From JBEVNX01 sp040507895 (GTDB taxonomy: Bacteria > Desulfobacterota > Binatia > JACPRU01): DNA of 7,343 bases. The notes under the pieces were generated by a model that saw nothing but the letters and a program-made list of their open reading frames with translations, was not told the origin of the DNA and did not search any database. Of the stretch, positions 1-6,804 are shown piece after piece. Each line of letters starts with the position of its first letter. Positions within the stretch are counted from its first letter, which is position 1. The position numbers and the translations under genes are program-made. The DNA lies in NCBI GenBank assembly GCA_040507895.1, contig JBEVNX010000101.1, positions 1-7,343 of the forward strand. Reading direction: 5' to 3'.

Positions 1-489
1 TACGAGGGCGAGCTCGGCTTCGTGATCGGACGGCGCTGCCGCTACGTGCCGAAGGAGCGCGCGGCGGAGGTCATCGCCGGCTACCTCGTCGTCGACGACG
101 TGAGCGTCCGAGACTGGCAGTTCCGCGCGCAGACGATGACGCTCGGCAAGTCGTTCGACACACACGGCCCGATCGGTCCCTGGATCGTGACGCCCGACGA
201 AGTCGGCGATCCGCACGTCCTCGAATTGAAGACGTGGGTGAACGGCGAGCTCCGGCAGCACTCGAACACGCGGGAGCTCATCTACGACTGCTTCGATCAG
301 GTCGCGACGCTGTCGGCCGCGTTCACGCTCGAGCCGGGCGACGTCGTCGCCACCGGTACGCCGGGCGGCGTCGGCGTCGCGCAGGGGAAGTTCCTCGTCC
401 CGGGCGACGTCGTCCGGATCGAGATCGAGCGGATCGGCGCGATCGAGAACCGCGTCGTCGAAGAACCGCAAGACGTGGATCGGATCTAG
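1..489 (+). CDS. Fumarylacetoacetate hydrolase (FAH)-family enzyme, C-terminal part, 5'-truncated by window edge
   Basis: The frame is open from base 1 to the TAG at 487-489 and gives 162 residues. Family members are usually about 280 residues, so the N-terminal part and the start lie outside the window. Numbering from the first visible codon, E2 and E4 form the Glu-x-Glu metal pair (YEGEL), and D33 in VVDDVSVRDWQ sits 29 residues after E4, as the third acidic ligand does in this family. K50 in GKSFDTHGPIGPW and the late TGTPGGVG loop are further family signatures. FAH-family enzymes use Mg2+ or Mn2+ to hydrolyse C-C bonds, decarboxylate, isomerise or hydrate ring-fission products in the cytoplasm. 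The ring-cleavage-type VOC gene and the flavin hydroxylase that follow suggest it handles a meta-cleavage product. That role is inferred; family membership is secure, the exact reaction is not. Confidence 0.93.
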   Translation, partial: YEGELGFVIGRRCRYVPKERAAEVIAGYLVVDDVSVRDWQFRAQTMTLGKSFDTHGPIGPWIVTPDEVGDPHVLELKTWVNGELRQHSNTRELIYDCFDQVATLSAAFTLEPGDVVATGTPGGVGVAQGKFLVPGDVVRIEIERIGAIENRVVEEPQDVDRI

Positions 490-495
490 AGGAGG
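488..495 (+). promoter_or_regulatory. Shine-Dalgarno site of the VOC gene
   Basis: AGAGGAGG overlaps the stop codon of the FAH-family gene and lies 6 bases before the ATG at 502. This strong site fixes the start and makes translational coupling with the upstream gene likely. Confidence 0.85.
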
Positions 496-501
496 CCGAA
501 C

Positions 502-1095
502 ATGGATCGAACAGGAAAGCTCTCTCCCGACCGCGGACGCATCCCGCCGATCCGCCTTGCGCACATCGTCCGGCGCACGTCGCGGCTCGAGGAGATGGTC
601 GACTGGTACCGGACGGTGCTGGGCGCCGAGGTCGTCCACGCAGGCGCGATGCTAGCCTTTCTCACCTACGACGACGAGCATCACCGGATCGCGATCGCTC
701 GGATCCCCGGCCTCGAGGAGCAGCCGCCGCTCGCGGCCGGCACCGACCACGTCGCGTTCACGTACGCCGACCTCGGCGACCTCTTGTACACGTACGAGCG
801 ACTGAAGAGCGCCGGGATCGAGCCCTACTGGGCGATTAATCACGGCCCCACGACGTCGCTCTATTACAAGGATCCCGACGGCAACAAGATCGAGCTCCAG
901 GTCGACAACTTCCCGACCGCCGAGGAGTCGAACCGCTGGATGCGAAGCGGCGACTTCGCAGCCAATCCGATCGGCGTCGTCTTCGATCCCGACGATCTCC
1001 TCGCACGCTACCGCGCCGGCGAGCCGCTCGGGCGGCTCGCGGCGAGGCCGCCCCTGCCCGAGGGCGCCTCGCCGTTCGACATGCTGCGCTTCTGA
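502..1095 (+). CDS. VOC-family protein, extradiol (catechol) dioxygenase-like, single-domain
   Basis: This protein has 197 residues and starts 12 bases after the FAH-family gene behind a strong ribosome binding site. It carries two paired beta-alpha-beta modules of the vicinal oxygen chelate fold. H21 (RLAHIV), H83 (TDHVAF) and E131 (NKIELQVDNF) match the His-His-Glu Fe(II) ligands of type I extradiol dioxygenases. N113-H114 and Y121-Y122 in INHGPTTSLYYKDPDG fall where such enzymes place their active-site His/Asn and Tyr residues. The second module ends near residue 137; the remaining 60 residues look like a family-specific tail. Classical two-domain enzymes such as BphC are about 300 residues, so this is the short form. 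The likely role is ring cleavage of a catechol made by the downstream hydroxylase. A glyoxalase-like isomerase or another VOC reaction remains possible. Fold and metal site are confident, substrate unknown. Confidence 0.88.
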   Translation: MDRTGKLSPDRGRIPPIRLAHIVRRTSRLEEMVDWYRTVLGAEVVHAGAMLAFLTYDDEHHRIAIARIPGLEEQPPLAAGTDHVAFTYADLGDLLYTYERLKSAGIEPYWAINHGPTTSLYYKDPDGNKIELQVDNFPTAEESNRWMRSGDFAANPIGVVFDPDDLLARYRAGEPLGRLAARPPLPEGASPFDMLRF

Positions 1096-1102
1096 GCCGC
1101 AA

Positions 1103-2653
1103 ATGAGCGAGCCGTTCGACGTCGCGATCGTCGGTTACGGGCCCGTCGGGCAGACGCTCGCCATCCTTCTCGCGCAGCGTGGCTGGCGGATCGGCGTGTT
1201 CGAGAAGCAGCCCGCGCCCTATCCCTTACCGCGAGCGGTTCACTTCGACCACGAGGTCGCGAGGATCCTCCAGGCTGCCGGCCTCGGCGAGGCGTTGCCG
1301 CGCCTCACCGAGCCGGCCGACGTCTACGAATGGAGGAACGCCAACGGCGAGACGCTGCTTCGGATCGGCAGCCGGGAAGCCGGGCTCTCGGGCTGGCCCG
1401 AGGCCAACATGTTTTCGCAGCCCGAGCTCGAGCGAGCGCTCGATGCGCGGGCGCGCGCTCTTTCGAACGTCGCAGTTTATCGCGGCGCCGAGGTCGTCGA
1501 CCTCGAGGCGGGCGGCGAAGGCGTCGAGGTGACGGTCCAGTGTGACGACCGCCGTCGCGAAGTCCACGCCCGGGCCGTGGTCGGCTGCGATGGCGCGAAC
1601 AGCTTCGTTCGCGGTCGCATCGGCGCGCGGGTCACCGACCTCGGATTCTTCTTCGACTGGCTGATCGTCGACGTAGTCCCGCATGAGCCACGCGTCTGGG
1701 ACCCGATCAACGAGCAGATCTGCGACCCGGCGCGGCCGACGACCGTGGTGTCCGGGGGACCGGGACGACGGCGCTGGGAGTTCATGCGGCTGCCGAGCGA
1801 AGAGGTTGCCGATCTCAACAACGAGGCGACGGCGTGGCGCCTCCTCGAGCCGTGGCGCCTCGATCGCACGAACGCGACGCTCGAGCGCCATGCGGTCTAC
1901 ACGTTTCAGGCGCGCTGGGTCGACGATTGGCGAAGGGGGCGAATCTTCCTCGCCGGCGACGCGGCCCACCAGATGCCGCCGTTCGCCGGTCAGGGTATGT
2001 GTTCGGGCATCCGCGACGCCGCGAACCTCGCATGGAAACTCGATCTTTGGCTTCGGGGCACCGCGGACGAGCGACTGCTCGACACGTACGCGTCCGAGCG
2101 GATCCCGCAGGTCCGGCAGGTGATCGAGTTCTCGATCGAGCTCGGGAAGGTGATCTGCGTGCCCGACCGTGACCAAGCTGCGGCGCGCGACGAGGCCATG
2201 ATCGCCCGAACCCGGGAGACCGGCCTCACGCCGCCGCTACCGACGCCGGCGATCGGGCCGGGAGCCGTCCTGCAGGGCGATGCGTTGGCGGGACATCTGT
2301 TCTTGCAAGCCGAGGTAGAGGCCGACGGACGCCGCGGACTCTTTGACGACGTCGTCGGCCGCGGATTCGCGCTGGTCAGCTGCGCGGGGGACCCACTCAG
2401 CGCTTTCGACTCCGAGCTCGCCGCCTTCTTCACGTCGATCGGCGGCATTGCCGCTCACGTCGGCGGCGGCGTTCGCGACGTGCGCGACAGGTACGCGCAG
2501 TGGTTTCGCGACCACCGCGTCGGCGTCGTCCTTTCGCGGCCTGATTTCCACGTCTTCGGCACGGGCTCCGCGGTCGAAGACGGCTCTCGGCTCGTCCGTG
2601 CCCTGCGAAGCACGCTCGAGGGACGCTTGGAAGCCTCGACGAGGAACCACTGA
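1103..2653 (+). CDS. mhpA: FAD-dependent aromatic hydroxylase, MhpA-like (3-(3-hydroxyphenyl)propionate hydroxylase family)
   Basis: This is a 516-residue class A flavoprotein monooxygenase. It shows the N-terminal Rossmann motif G11-x-G13-x-x-G16 with ribose-binding E34, the PRAVHFDHE stretch (43-51) typical of MhpA relatives, the DG motif at D163-G164 (VVGCDGANSFVRGRIG), and the FAD-binding GD motif at G285-D286 followed by AAHQMPPFAGQGMCSG. The C-terminal 130 or so residues correspond to the thioredoxin-like domain of phenol hydroxylases. E. coli MhpA is about 554 residues, so the length fits. Family members use NAD(P)H and O2 to hydroxylate a phenolic acid ortho to the OH, giving a catechol. 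The ATG is 7 bases after the VOC stop and has no clear Shine-Dalgarno, so reinitiation or coupling is likely. The symbol marks the family; the actual substrate could be another hydroxylated aromatic acid. Confidence 0.9.
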   Translation: MSEPFDVAIVGYGPVGQTLAILLAQRGWRIGVFEKQPAPYPLPRAVHFDHEVARILQAAGLGEALPRLTEPADVYEWRNANGETLLRIGSREAGLSGWPEANMFSQPELERALDARARALSNVAVYRGAEVVDLEAGGEGVEVTVQCDDRRREVHARAVVGCDGANSFVRGRIGARVTDLGFFFDWLIVDVVPHEPRVWDPINEQICDPARPTTVVSGGPGRRRWEFMRLPSEEVADLNNEATAWRLLEPWRLDRTNATLERHAVYTFQARWVDDWRRGRIFLAGDAAHQMPPFAGQGMCSGIRDAANLAWKLDLWLRGTADERLLDTYASERIPQVRQVIEFSIELGKVICVPDRDQAAARDEAMIARTRETGLTPPLPTPAIGPGAVLQGDALAGHLFLQAEVEADGRRGLFDDVVGRGFALVSCAGDPLSAFDSELAAFFTSIGGIAAHVGGGVRDVRDRYAQWFRDHRVGVVLSRPDFHVFGTGSAVEDGSRLVRALRSTLEGRLEASTRNH

Positions 2654-2654
2654 G

Positions 2655-2717
2655 ATGACGTCCATTCGACCGCATCGCCGACTAGGCGGCTGCGCGGAGT
2701 ATCGCTTTGGGTGGTGA
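2655..2717 (+). CDS. Possible 20-residue leader or small peptide
   Basis: An ATG one base after the hydroxylase stop codon opens a 20-codon frame, MTSIRPHRRLGGCAEYRFGW, ending at TGA 2715-2717. GAGGA at 2641-2645 lies 9 bases upstream, an acceptable ribosome binding site. The frame overlaps the proposed TTG start of the next gene by 11 bases, which would allow translational coupling. The peptide is arginine-rich and resembles no family I know. Chance is a real alternative in GC-rich DNA. Confidence 0.2.
   Translation: MTSIRPHRRLGGCAEYRFGW
2696..2699 (+). promoter_or_regulatory. Shine-Dalgarno supporting the TTG start of the AI-2E-type gene
   Basis: GGAG lies 7 bases before TTG 2707. The frame has a stop at 2683-2685, no ATG or GTG between that stop and the first membrane segment, and its first ATG only at residue 56, inside the first hydrophobic block. 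The TTG is therefore the best start. Confidence 0.55.
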
Positions 2718-3801
2718 TTGGCCGGAGCCGTCGCGGCCCAGTCCCGAGAGCATTGGTCGGGCGGTTGCCGCGCGAGAGAGCCGCGCCCTCGAGTGGTCGG
2801 CTGGGGCGGCCGCGCTCGCGATCGCGTGGATTGCGCTTCCCGTCGCTGCCGGTCTCTTGCTCGGCACGCTCATGGCGTTTTCGCTGCGGCCGCTGAACGA
2901 AGCCATCGAGCGCCGCGTGCGCCGTCCGGCCGTCGCCTCGTTCGCGACGGTGCTCGTTACGGCGGCCGTGATCCTCTGCTTGGTCGGCGCCTTCGGATCG
3001 CTCTTTGTCTCGCGCGGCGTCGTCCTCACGCGATCGCTCCTCGCGGTCCTCGATCCGAACGGCGCGCTGAGCGACTTCCTGGAATCCATGACGGGGACCC
3101 TCGCCCGCGTCGGGCTCTCGGGCGACGAGCTCACGAGCCGGCTCCGCGACGCCGCTGCCGCAATCGCCTCAAGGGCCGCGACGTTCGCCGAGGCAGCCGC
3201 GTCCGCGACGGTGAGCGGGCTTCTCGCGCTGTTCTTCGCGCTGCTCTCGATGCAGTGGATCCTCCTTCACAGGGAGGCCCTGCCGGGTCGTCTCGAGGTC
3301 GTGTCTCCGCTCCGCATCGAATACACGCGGGCGCTCATGACGGAATTCGAGCGAGTGGGCCGCTCAACGCTGCTCGGAACCGTGGTGACGGGTGTTGCGC
3401 AAGGCCTTCTCGCGACGTTCGGTTACTGGATCACCGGTTCACCCGAGCCGGTCTTCTTCGGCATTGCGACGGCGCTCGCGTCACTTGTCCCCGGCGTCGG
3501 CACGCTCCTCGTCTGGGTGCCCGTCGGTGTGTTCATGATCGTCACCGGTCACGCGGGGCGTGGATTCGCAGAGCTCCTCTGGGGTACGTTCGTGGTGATC
3601 GGATTCTCGGATTACGTGCTCCGGCCACGCCTCCTCGGCGGCGATCACGAAATGCCGACGCTTGTGACGTTCGTAGCGCTCTTCGGCGGGGTGGAAGTGT
3701 TCGGCTTGAAGGGCCTCGTGGTCGGGCCCATCGTGATGTCGATCGCCGTCGCGACGCTCCGCTTGTACGCGCGTGAAGCAGAGGCTCGGCGCCATGCCTA
3801 G
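2707..3801 (+). CDS. AI-2E family (PerM/YdiK-type) multipass membrane protein
   Basis: This protein has 364 residues, the usual length for the family. Hydrophobic segments lie near residues 30-60, 76-100, 165-187, 223-247, 250-283 and in a block from about 288 to 355. The soluble stretch between the second and third segments (about 101-164) is typical. The C-terminal signature MPTLVTFVALFGGVEVFG followed by LKGLVVGPIVMS is diagnostic of AI-2E transporters, as is the SLVPGVGTLLVWVP loop. Relatives have been assigned as autoinducer-2 exporters, Na+/H+ antiporters or general permeases, so no cargo can be named. The start is a TTG supported by a GGAG site. The gene lies 53 bases after the hydroxylase and 138 bases before glycogen phosphorylase, and neither neighbour explains its role. 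It may be part of the upstream transcript. Confidence 0.9.
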   Translation: MGGDWPEPSRPSPESIGRAVAARESRALEWSAGAAALAIAWIALPVAAGLLLGTLMAFSLRPLNEAIERRVRRPAVASFATVLVTAAVILCLVGAFGSLFVSRGVVLTRSLLAVLDPNGALSDFLESMTGTLARVGLSGDELTSRLRDAAAAIASRAATFAEAAASATVSGLLALFFALLSMQWILLHREALPGRLEVVSPLRIEYTRALMTEFERVGRSTLLGTVVTGVAQGLLATFGYWITGSPEPVFFGIATALASLVPGVGTLLVWVPVGVFMIVTGHAGRGFAELLWGTFVVIGFSDYVLRPRLLGGDHEMPTLVTFVALFGGVEVFGLKGLVVGPIVMSIAVATLRLYAREAEARRHA

Positions 3802-3926
3802 CGGAGCCGCTCGATCGGGAAGAGTGGCACAGAAACCGGACGCTGGAGCGAGTAGCGAAGGTCCAACGGGGCGGTCTTTCTGACGAGAACTCTACGCGGC
3901 GCTGCTCCAACGAGTGGCTCCGAGGG

Positions 3927-3932
3927 AAGGAG
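3927..3932 (+). promoter_or_regulatory. Shine-Dalgarno of glgP
   Basis: AAGGAG lies 7 bases before ATG 3940. The 138-base gap upstream (3802-3939) must hold any independent promoter of glgP, but I see no convincing -35/-10 pair. A TGGCAC at 3826-3831 lacks the matching -12 element of a sigma-54 promoter. The only inverted repeat is a 4-5 bp one right after the AI-2E stop, too weak for a terminator. Confidence 0.8.
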
Positions 3933-3939
3933 AAAGCAA

Positions 3940-6444
3940 ATGAGCAGGCCCAGCGAACTCGCCTCCGTGACATCGCCGGACATCGATCCGACGCTCCTCG
4001 AACGATACGGATGCGGTCCGATCCGGTTCTCGGGCACTGATGAAGGTCTCTACGAGCGCCATCTTCTCTTCGACGACGTCGTCGACCCGGCCGAGTCTGC
4101 TCCGCGCGAGAAGTTCGAAGCCATGGCCCGGTCCGTAAAGGACGTCCTCTCGCAGCGGTGGGTGCGCACGGAGCAAACCTACAAGCGCGCGAACCCGAAG
4201 CGCGTCTACTACATATCGATGGAGTTTCTCATCGGCCGCTCGCTGGCGAACAACGTCACAAACCTCTTGCTCGATCCATTGACAAAGGAGGTCGTAGAGA
4301 AGAAGAGCCTCGATTTGCTCGGCTTGCTCGAGCAGGAGCCGGACGCGGGCCTCAGCAACGGCGGGCTCGGTCGCCTGGCGGCATGCTTTCTCGACTCGAT
4401 GGCGACGATGGAGCTGCCCGCCATGGGCTACGGGCTACGATACGAATACGGCATTTTCCGGCAATCGCTCGAGAACGGGTGGCAGCTCGAACGGCCGGAC
4501 AACTGGCTGCGTAATCCGGACCCATGGGAGGGCGCGCGTCTCAGCGAGCAGGTCGAGATCAAGCTCAACTGCGCGTTCGAGCTGCGCGGGGGGAGCTTGC
4601 GCGCGGTTCCCGGCCGCCCGTCCACTCTGATCGGTATCCCGTACGATCGCCCGGTGGTCGGCTTCGGCGGCAAAACGATCAATACCCTTCGGTTGTGGGC
4701 GACCGCCGCATGCGACTTTTTCAACTTCCAGCAGTTCAGTCACGGCGAGTTCGTCGGCGCGTTGGCGGAGACTCTCGCCGCCGAATCGCTCACGCGGGTG
4801 CTCTACCCGGATGACTCGACGAGCATGGGCCAAGGACTGCGCTTCGTGCAGGAATACTTCCTGGTCGCCTGCTCGCTTGCCGATCTGTTGCGGCGCTTCC
4901 GAAAGAGCAACGCCGATTGGAGCGCGCTGCCCGAGAAGGTCGCCATCCAATTGAACGACACGCACCCCACCCTCGCCATCCCCGAGCTGATGCGGATCCT
5001 GCTCGACGAAGCACACCTCGGCTGGGACGAGGCTTGGGATCTCACGCGGCGCACGCTCGCATACACGAACCACACCCTGCTGCCCGAAGCACTCGAAAAG
5101 TGGCCGCTCGCCTGGTTCGAGATGATGCTGCCGCGCCAACTGGAGATCATCTTCGAGATCAACCGGCGCTTGCTCGACGAAGTTCGGCGGCGCTTCCCCG
5201 GCGACGATGGGCGAGTCGCGCGCGTCAGCCTCGTCGAGGAGGGCGCCGAACGGAAAATCCGCATGGCGAACCTCGCCATCGTCGGCTCCCACAGCACGAA
5301 CGGGGTCGCGGCGATCCACTCCGAGCTCCTGCGCACCATGACGGTCAAGGACCTGGCCGAGATGTTTCCCGAGCGGTTCAGCAACAAGACCAATGGCGTA
5401 ACGCCGCGCCGCTGGCTCTTGCTCGCGAACCCGGCCCTCGCCCGGACGATCACCGAAGCGATCGGCGAAGAGTGGGTGACCGACCTCGCCGAGCTCCGCA
5501 GGCTCGCGCCGCTCGCCGAGGACAACGGCTTCCGTGACGAGGTCCGTAAGGCCAAGCGAGAAGCGAAATTCCGATTCGCGGACTGGCTCAAGGTGACGTC
5601 CGGCCAGACAGTCGACCCCGACACCATCTTCGATTGCCAAGTGAAGCGCATCCACGAGTACAAGCGCCAGCTGCTGAATGCGCTGCGGATCGTGGTGCTC
5701 TACGGCCGGCTGCGCGAGAATCCAGGGCTCGACATCGCGCCGCGTACCTTCTTCTTCGCGGGCAAGGCGGCACCCGCCTACCGCCTGGCAAAGCTCATCA
5801 TCAAGTTCATCAACAATCTGGCCGGCACGATCGACGGCGACGATGCCGTTCGGGATCGGCTGAAAGTCGTCTTTCTCCCCGAATACTGCGTCTCACTCGC
5901 CGAGTACCTGATCCCGGCCGCCGACGTCTCGAACCAGATCTCGACCGCAGGCTACGAAGCGAGCGGCACGAGCAACATGAAATTCATGATGAACGGGGCG
6001 CTCACGGTCGGCACGCGCGACGGCGCGACCATCGAGATGGCCGAGGAGGCGGGCGAGGACAACTTTTTCTTGTTCGGGCTGACGGCCGAGCAGGTGGCCG
6101 CGAGCCGCGGCTGGTACGATCCGCACTGGCATTACGACAACGAGCCGGAGACGCGGGCGGCGCTCGACGTGATCTTCTCCGGTCATTTCACTCGCGACGA
6201 GCCGGCCGTGGCGGCCGAGTTGCGCGACACGCTTCTGACGCACGGGGACCACTACATGCACCTGGCGGACCTCCGCTCCTATCTCGAAGCGGACGAGCGC
6301 TTGTGCAAGCTCTACGCCGACCCTCCAGCGTGGACACGCAAGGCCGTCCTCAACGTAGCGGGCTCCGGGAAGTTCTCGAGCGATCGCACCATCGCCCAGT
6401 ATGCCGCCGAGATCTGGAACGCGAAGCCCTGTCCCGTGAAGTAG
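3940..6444 (+). CDS. glgP: Glycogen/starch/maltodextrin phosphorylase (GT35)
   Basis: This is a full-length 834-residue enzyme, against about 815 in E. coli GlgP and 842 in rabbit muscle phosphorylase. It releases glucose-1-phosphate from alpha-1,4-glucans in the cytoplasm using pyridoxal phosphate. With an offset of one from rabbit numbering the key residues are present: K681 as the PLP Schiff-base lysine (EASGTSNMKF), K569, R570 and K575 of KRIHEYKRQLLN at the phosphate site, H378 in YTNHTLLPEALEKW, and E673-A674-S675-G676 contacting glucose. LSNGGLGRLAACFLDS, LNDTHPTLAIPELM, NGVTPRRW (from N485) and the C-terminal SGKFSSDRTIAQYA are classic blocks. The N-terminus lacks the Ser14 phosphorylation segment of animal enzymes, as expected in bacteria. 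S678 replaces the usual glycine that contacts the PLP phosphate. The start is fixed by AAGGAG 7 bases upstream. No other glycogen gene is in the window. Confidence 0.97.
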   Translation: MSRPSELASVTSPDIDPTLLERYGCGPIRFSGTDEGLYERHLLFDDVVDPAESAPREKFEAMARSVKDVLSQRWVRTEQTYKRANPKRVYYISMEFLIGRSLANNVTNLLLDPLTKEVVEKKSLDLLGLLEQEPDAGLSNGGLGRLAACFLDSMATMELPAMGYGLRYEYGIFRQSLENGWQLERPDNWLRNPDPWEGARLSEQVEIKLNCAFELRGGSLRAVPGRPSTLIGIPYDRPVVGFGGKTINTLRLWATAACDFFNFQQFSHGEFVGALAETLAAESLTRVLYPDDSTSMGQGLRFVQEYFLVACSLADLLRRFRKSNADWSALPEKVAIQLNDTHPTLAIPELMRILLDEAHLGWDEAWDLTRRTLAYTNHTLLPEALEKWPLAWFEMMLPRQLEIIFEINRRLLDEVRRRFPGDDGRVARVSLVEEGAERKIRMANLAIVGSHSTNGVAAIHSELLRTMTVKDLAEMFPERFSNKTNGVTPRRWLLLANPALARTITEAIGEEWVTDLAELRRLAPLAEDNGFRDEVRKAKREAKFRFADWLKVTSGQTVDPDTIFDCQVKRIHEYKRQLLNALRIVVLYGRLRENPGLDIAPRTFFFAGKAAPAYRLAKLIIKFINNLAGTIDGDDAVRDRLKVVFLPEYCVSLAEYLIPAADVSNQISTAGYEASGTSNMKFMMNGALTVGTRDGATIEMAEEAGEDNFFLFGLTAEQVAASRGWYDPHWHYDNEPETRAALDVIFSGHFTRDEPAVAAELRDTLLTHGDHYMHLADLRSYLEADERLCKLYADPPAWTRKAVLNVAGSGKFSSDRTIAQYAAEIWNAKPCPVK

Positions 6445-6466
6445 GACGGAGATGATCATGGCAGTG
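6444..6466 (+). pseudogene. Probable stub of a lost gene downstream of glgP
   Basis: GGACGGAG at 6444-6451 directly follows the glgP stop and sits 6 bases before ATG 6458; a second ATG at 6452 is in the same frame. This is a good translation start for a coupled gene. After ATG GCA GTG the sequence becomes the reverse complement of a transposase gene (from 6467), so only about three native codons may remain. The frame runs on to 6808 purely as antisense of the transposase. That a gene was interrupted here is inference; the ribosome binding site and the homology switch are what is seen. Confidence 0.35.
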
Positions 6467-6752
6467 CGAGTCGATTCCCTCGAAGTAGCCGACCATCAGC
6501 ACCCGGAAATACGTTCCCGCAGGAATCGACGGCCGACCCTGAACCGCCGCGTAGTGCGGGCGGCAGAGATCTTCCACGAACCGATCGAACCCCGCCTCGT
6601 TCAGGACCTGATTCACCCCGCTCGTAGAACGGGTGGCCGGGCGGCCGGGGCAGCTTCGTGGTCGGCACCCACAGCCCTTCCTCCACTCCACCTCGACGAC
6701 CCAAAGCCATCCTCATCTCCCTCTCGCTGCTCGTCTTACGATCCACGGCCAT
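6467..6752 (-). pseudogene. Transposase N-terminal fragment, truncated and frameshifted
   Basis: Reading the minus strand from ATG 6752, the frame gives MAVDRKTSS and then EEGLWVPTTKLPRPPGHPFYER. This resembles the start of IS5/IS1182-like transposases with an InsH-type N-terminal domain (DUF772). At the C run 6616-6619 the sensible frame changes: removing one base joins ER to VNQVLNEAGFDRFVEDLCRP, then GRPSIPAGTYFRVLMVGYFEGIDS. Family members continue with an Ile-Ala-Trp-Arg type segment and the catalytic DDE domain; here similarity stops at the serine codon 6467-6469. The fragment thus covers only about 95 residues, has no catalytic residues and cannot be functional. The family assignment rests on recalled sequence patterns; the broken state is clear from the two frames. 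Confidence 0.75.
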
Positions 6753-6775
6753 CGCCGACAACTGCGCGATGCGAA

Positions 6776-6794
6776 TTTTTCAACGGGCTGCTAG
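6776..6794 (-). repeat. Putative IS terminal inverted-repeat end
   Basis: Read on the minus strand this is CTAGCAGCCCGTTGAAAAA, 24 bases before the transposase ATG, the position expected for the left end of an IS5/IS1182-like element. It resembles ends I recall for such elements. The partner end is absent from the window, so it cannot be confirmed internally. Confidence 0.4.
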
Positions 6795-6804
6795 GGAGAG
6801 AAGC

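Larger units (their letters stand above)
6467..6794 (-). mobile_element. Insertion-sequence remnant (5' end and N-terminal transposase fragment)
   Basis: This span covers the transposase fragment and the terminal sequence upstream of it. Only the 5' end of the element remains; most of the transposase gene and the second terminus are missing. It sits between glgP and a degraded membrane-protein gene, so insertion was probably followed by deletion. No target-site duplication can be assigned because one end is lost. Confidence 0.7.

Noticed and set aside
1226..2176. Long minus-strand open frame (316 codons) opposite the hydroxylase gene
   Set aside because: It lies wholly antisense to a well-supported flavoprotein gene, shows no recognisable motif, and such frames arise commonly in GC-rich coding DNA.
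3800..3811. Small inverted repeat just after the AI-2E stop (AGCGG/CCGCT)
   Set aside because: A 5 bp stem with a 2-base loop and no T run cannot be supported as a terminator.
3826..3845. Possible sigma-54 promoter before glgP (TGGCAC)
   Set aside because: The expected -12 TTGC-type element at the right spacing is missing.
4435..5655. Minus-strand open frame (406 codons) opposite glgP
   Set aside because: It is antisense to a gene with conserved catalytic residues throughout, and is a GC-driven shadow without domain signals.
6764..6780. Possible terminator with T run near 6776
   Set aside because: The stem before the T run would be only about 3 bp (CGC/GCG); the T run is better explained as part of the IS end.
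6658..6804. N-terminal extension of the small membrane protein frame upstream of ATG 6805
   Set aside because: These codons overlap the transposase fragment and the putative IS end. ATG 6805 has a proper ribosome binding site.
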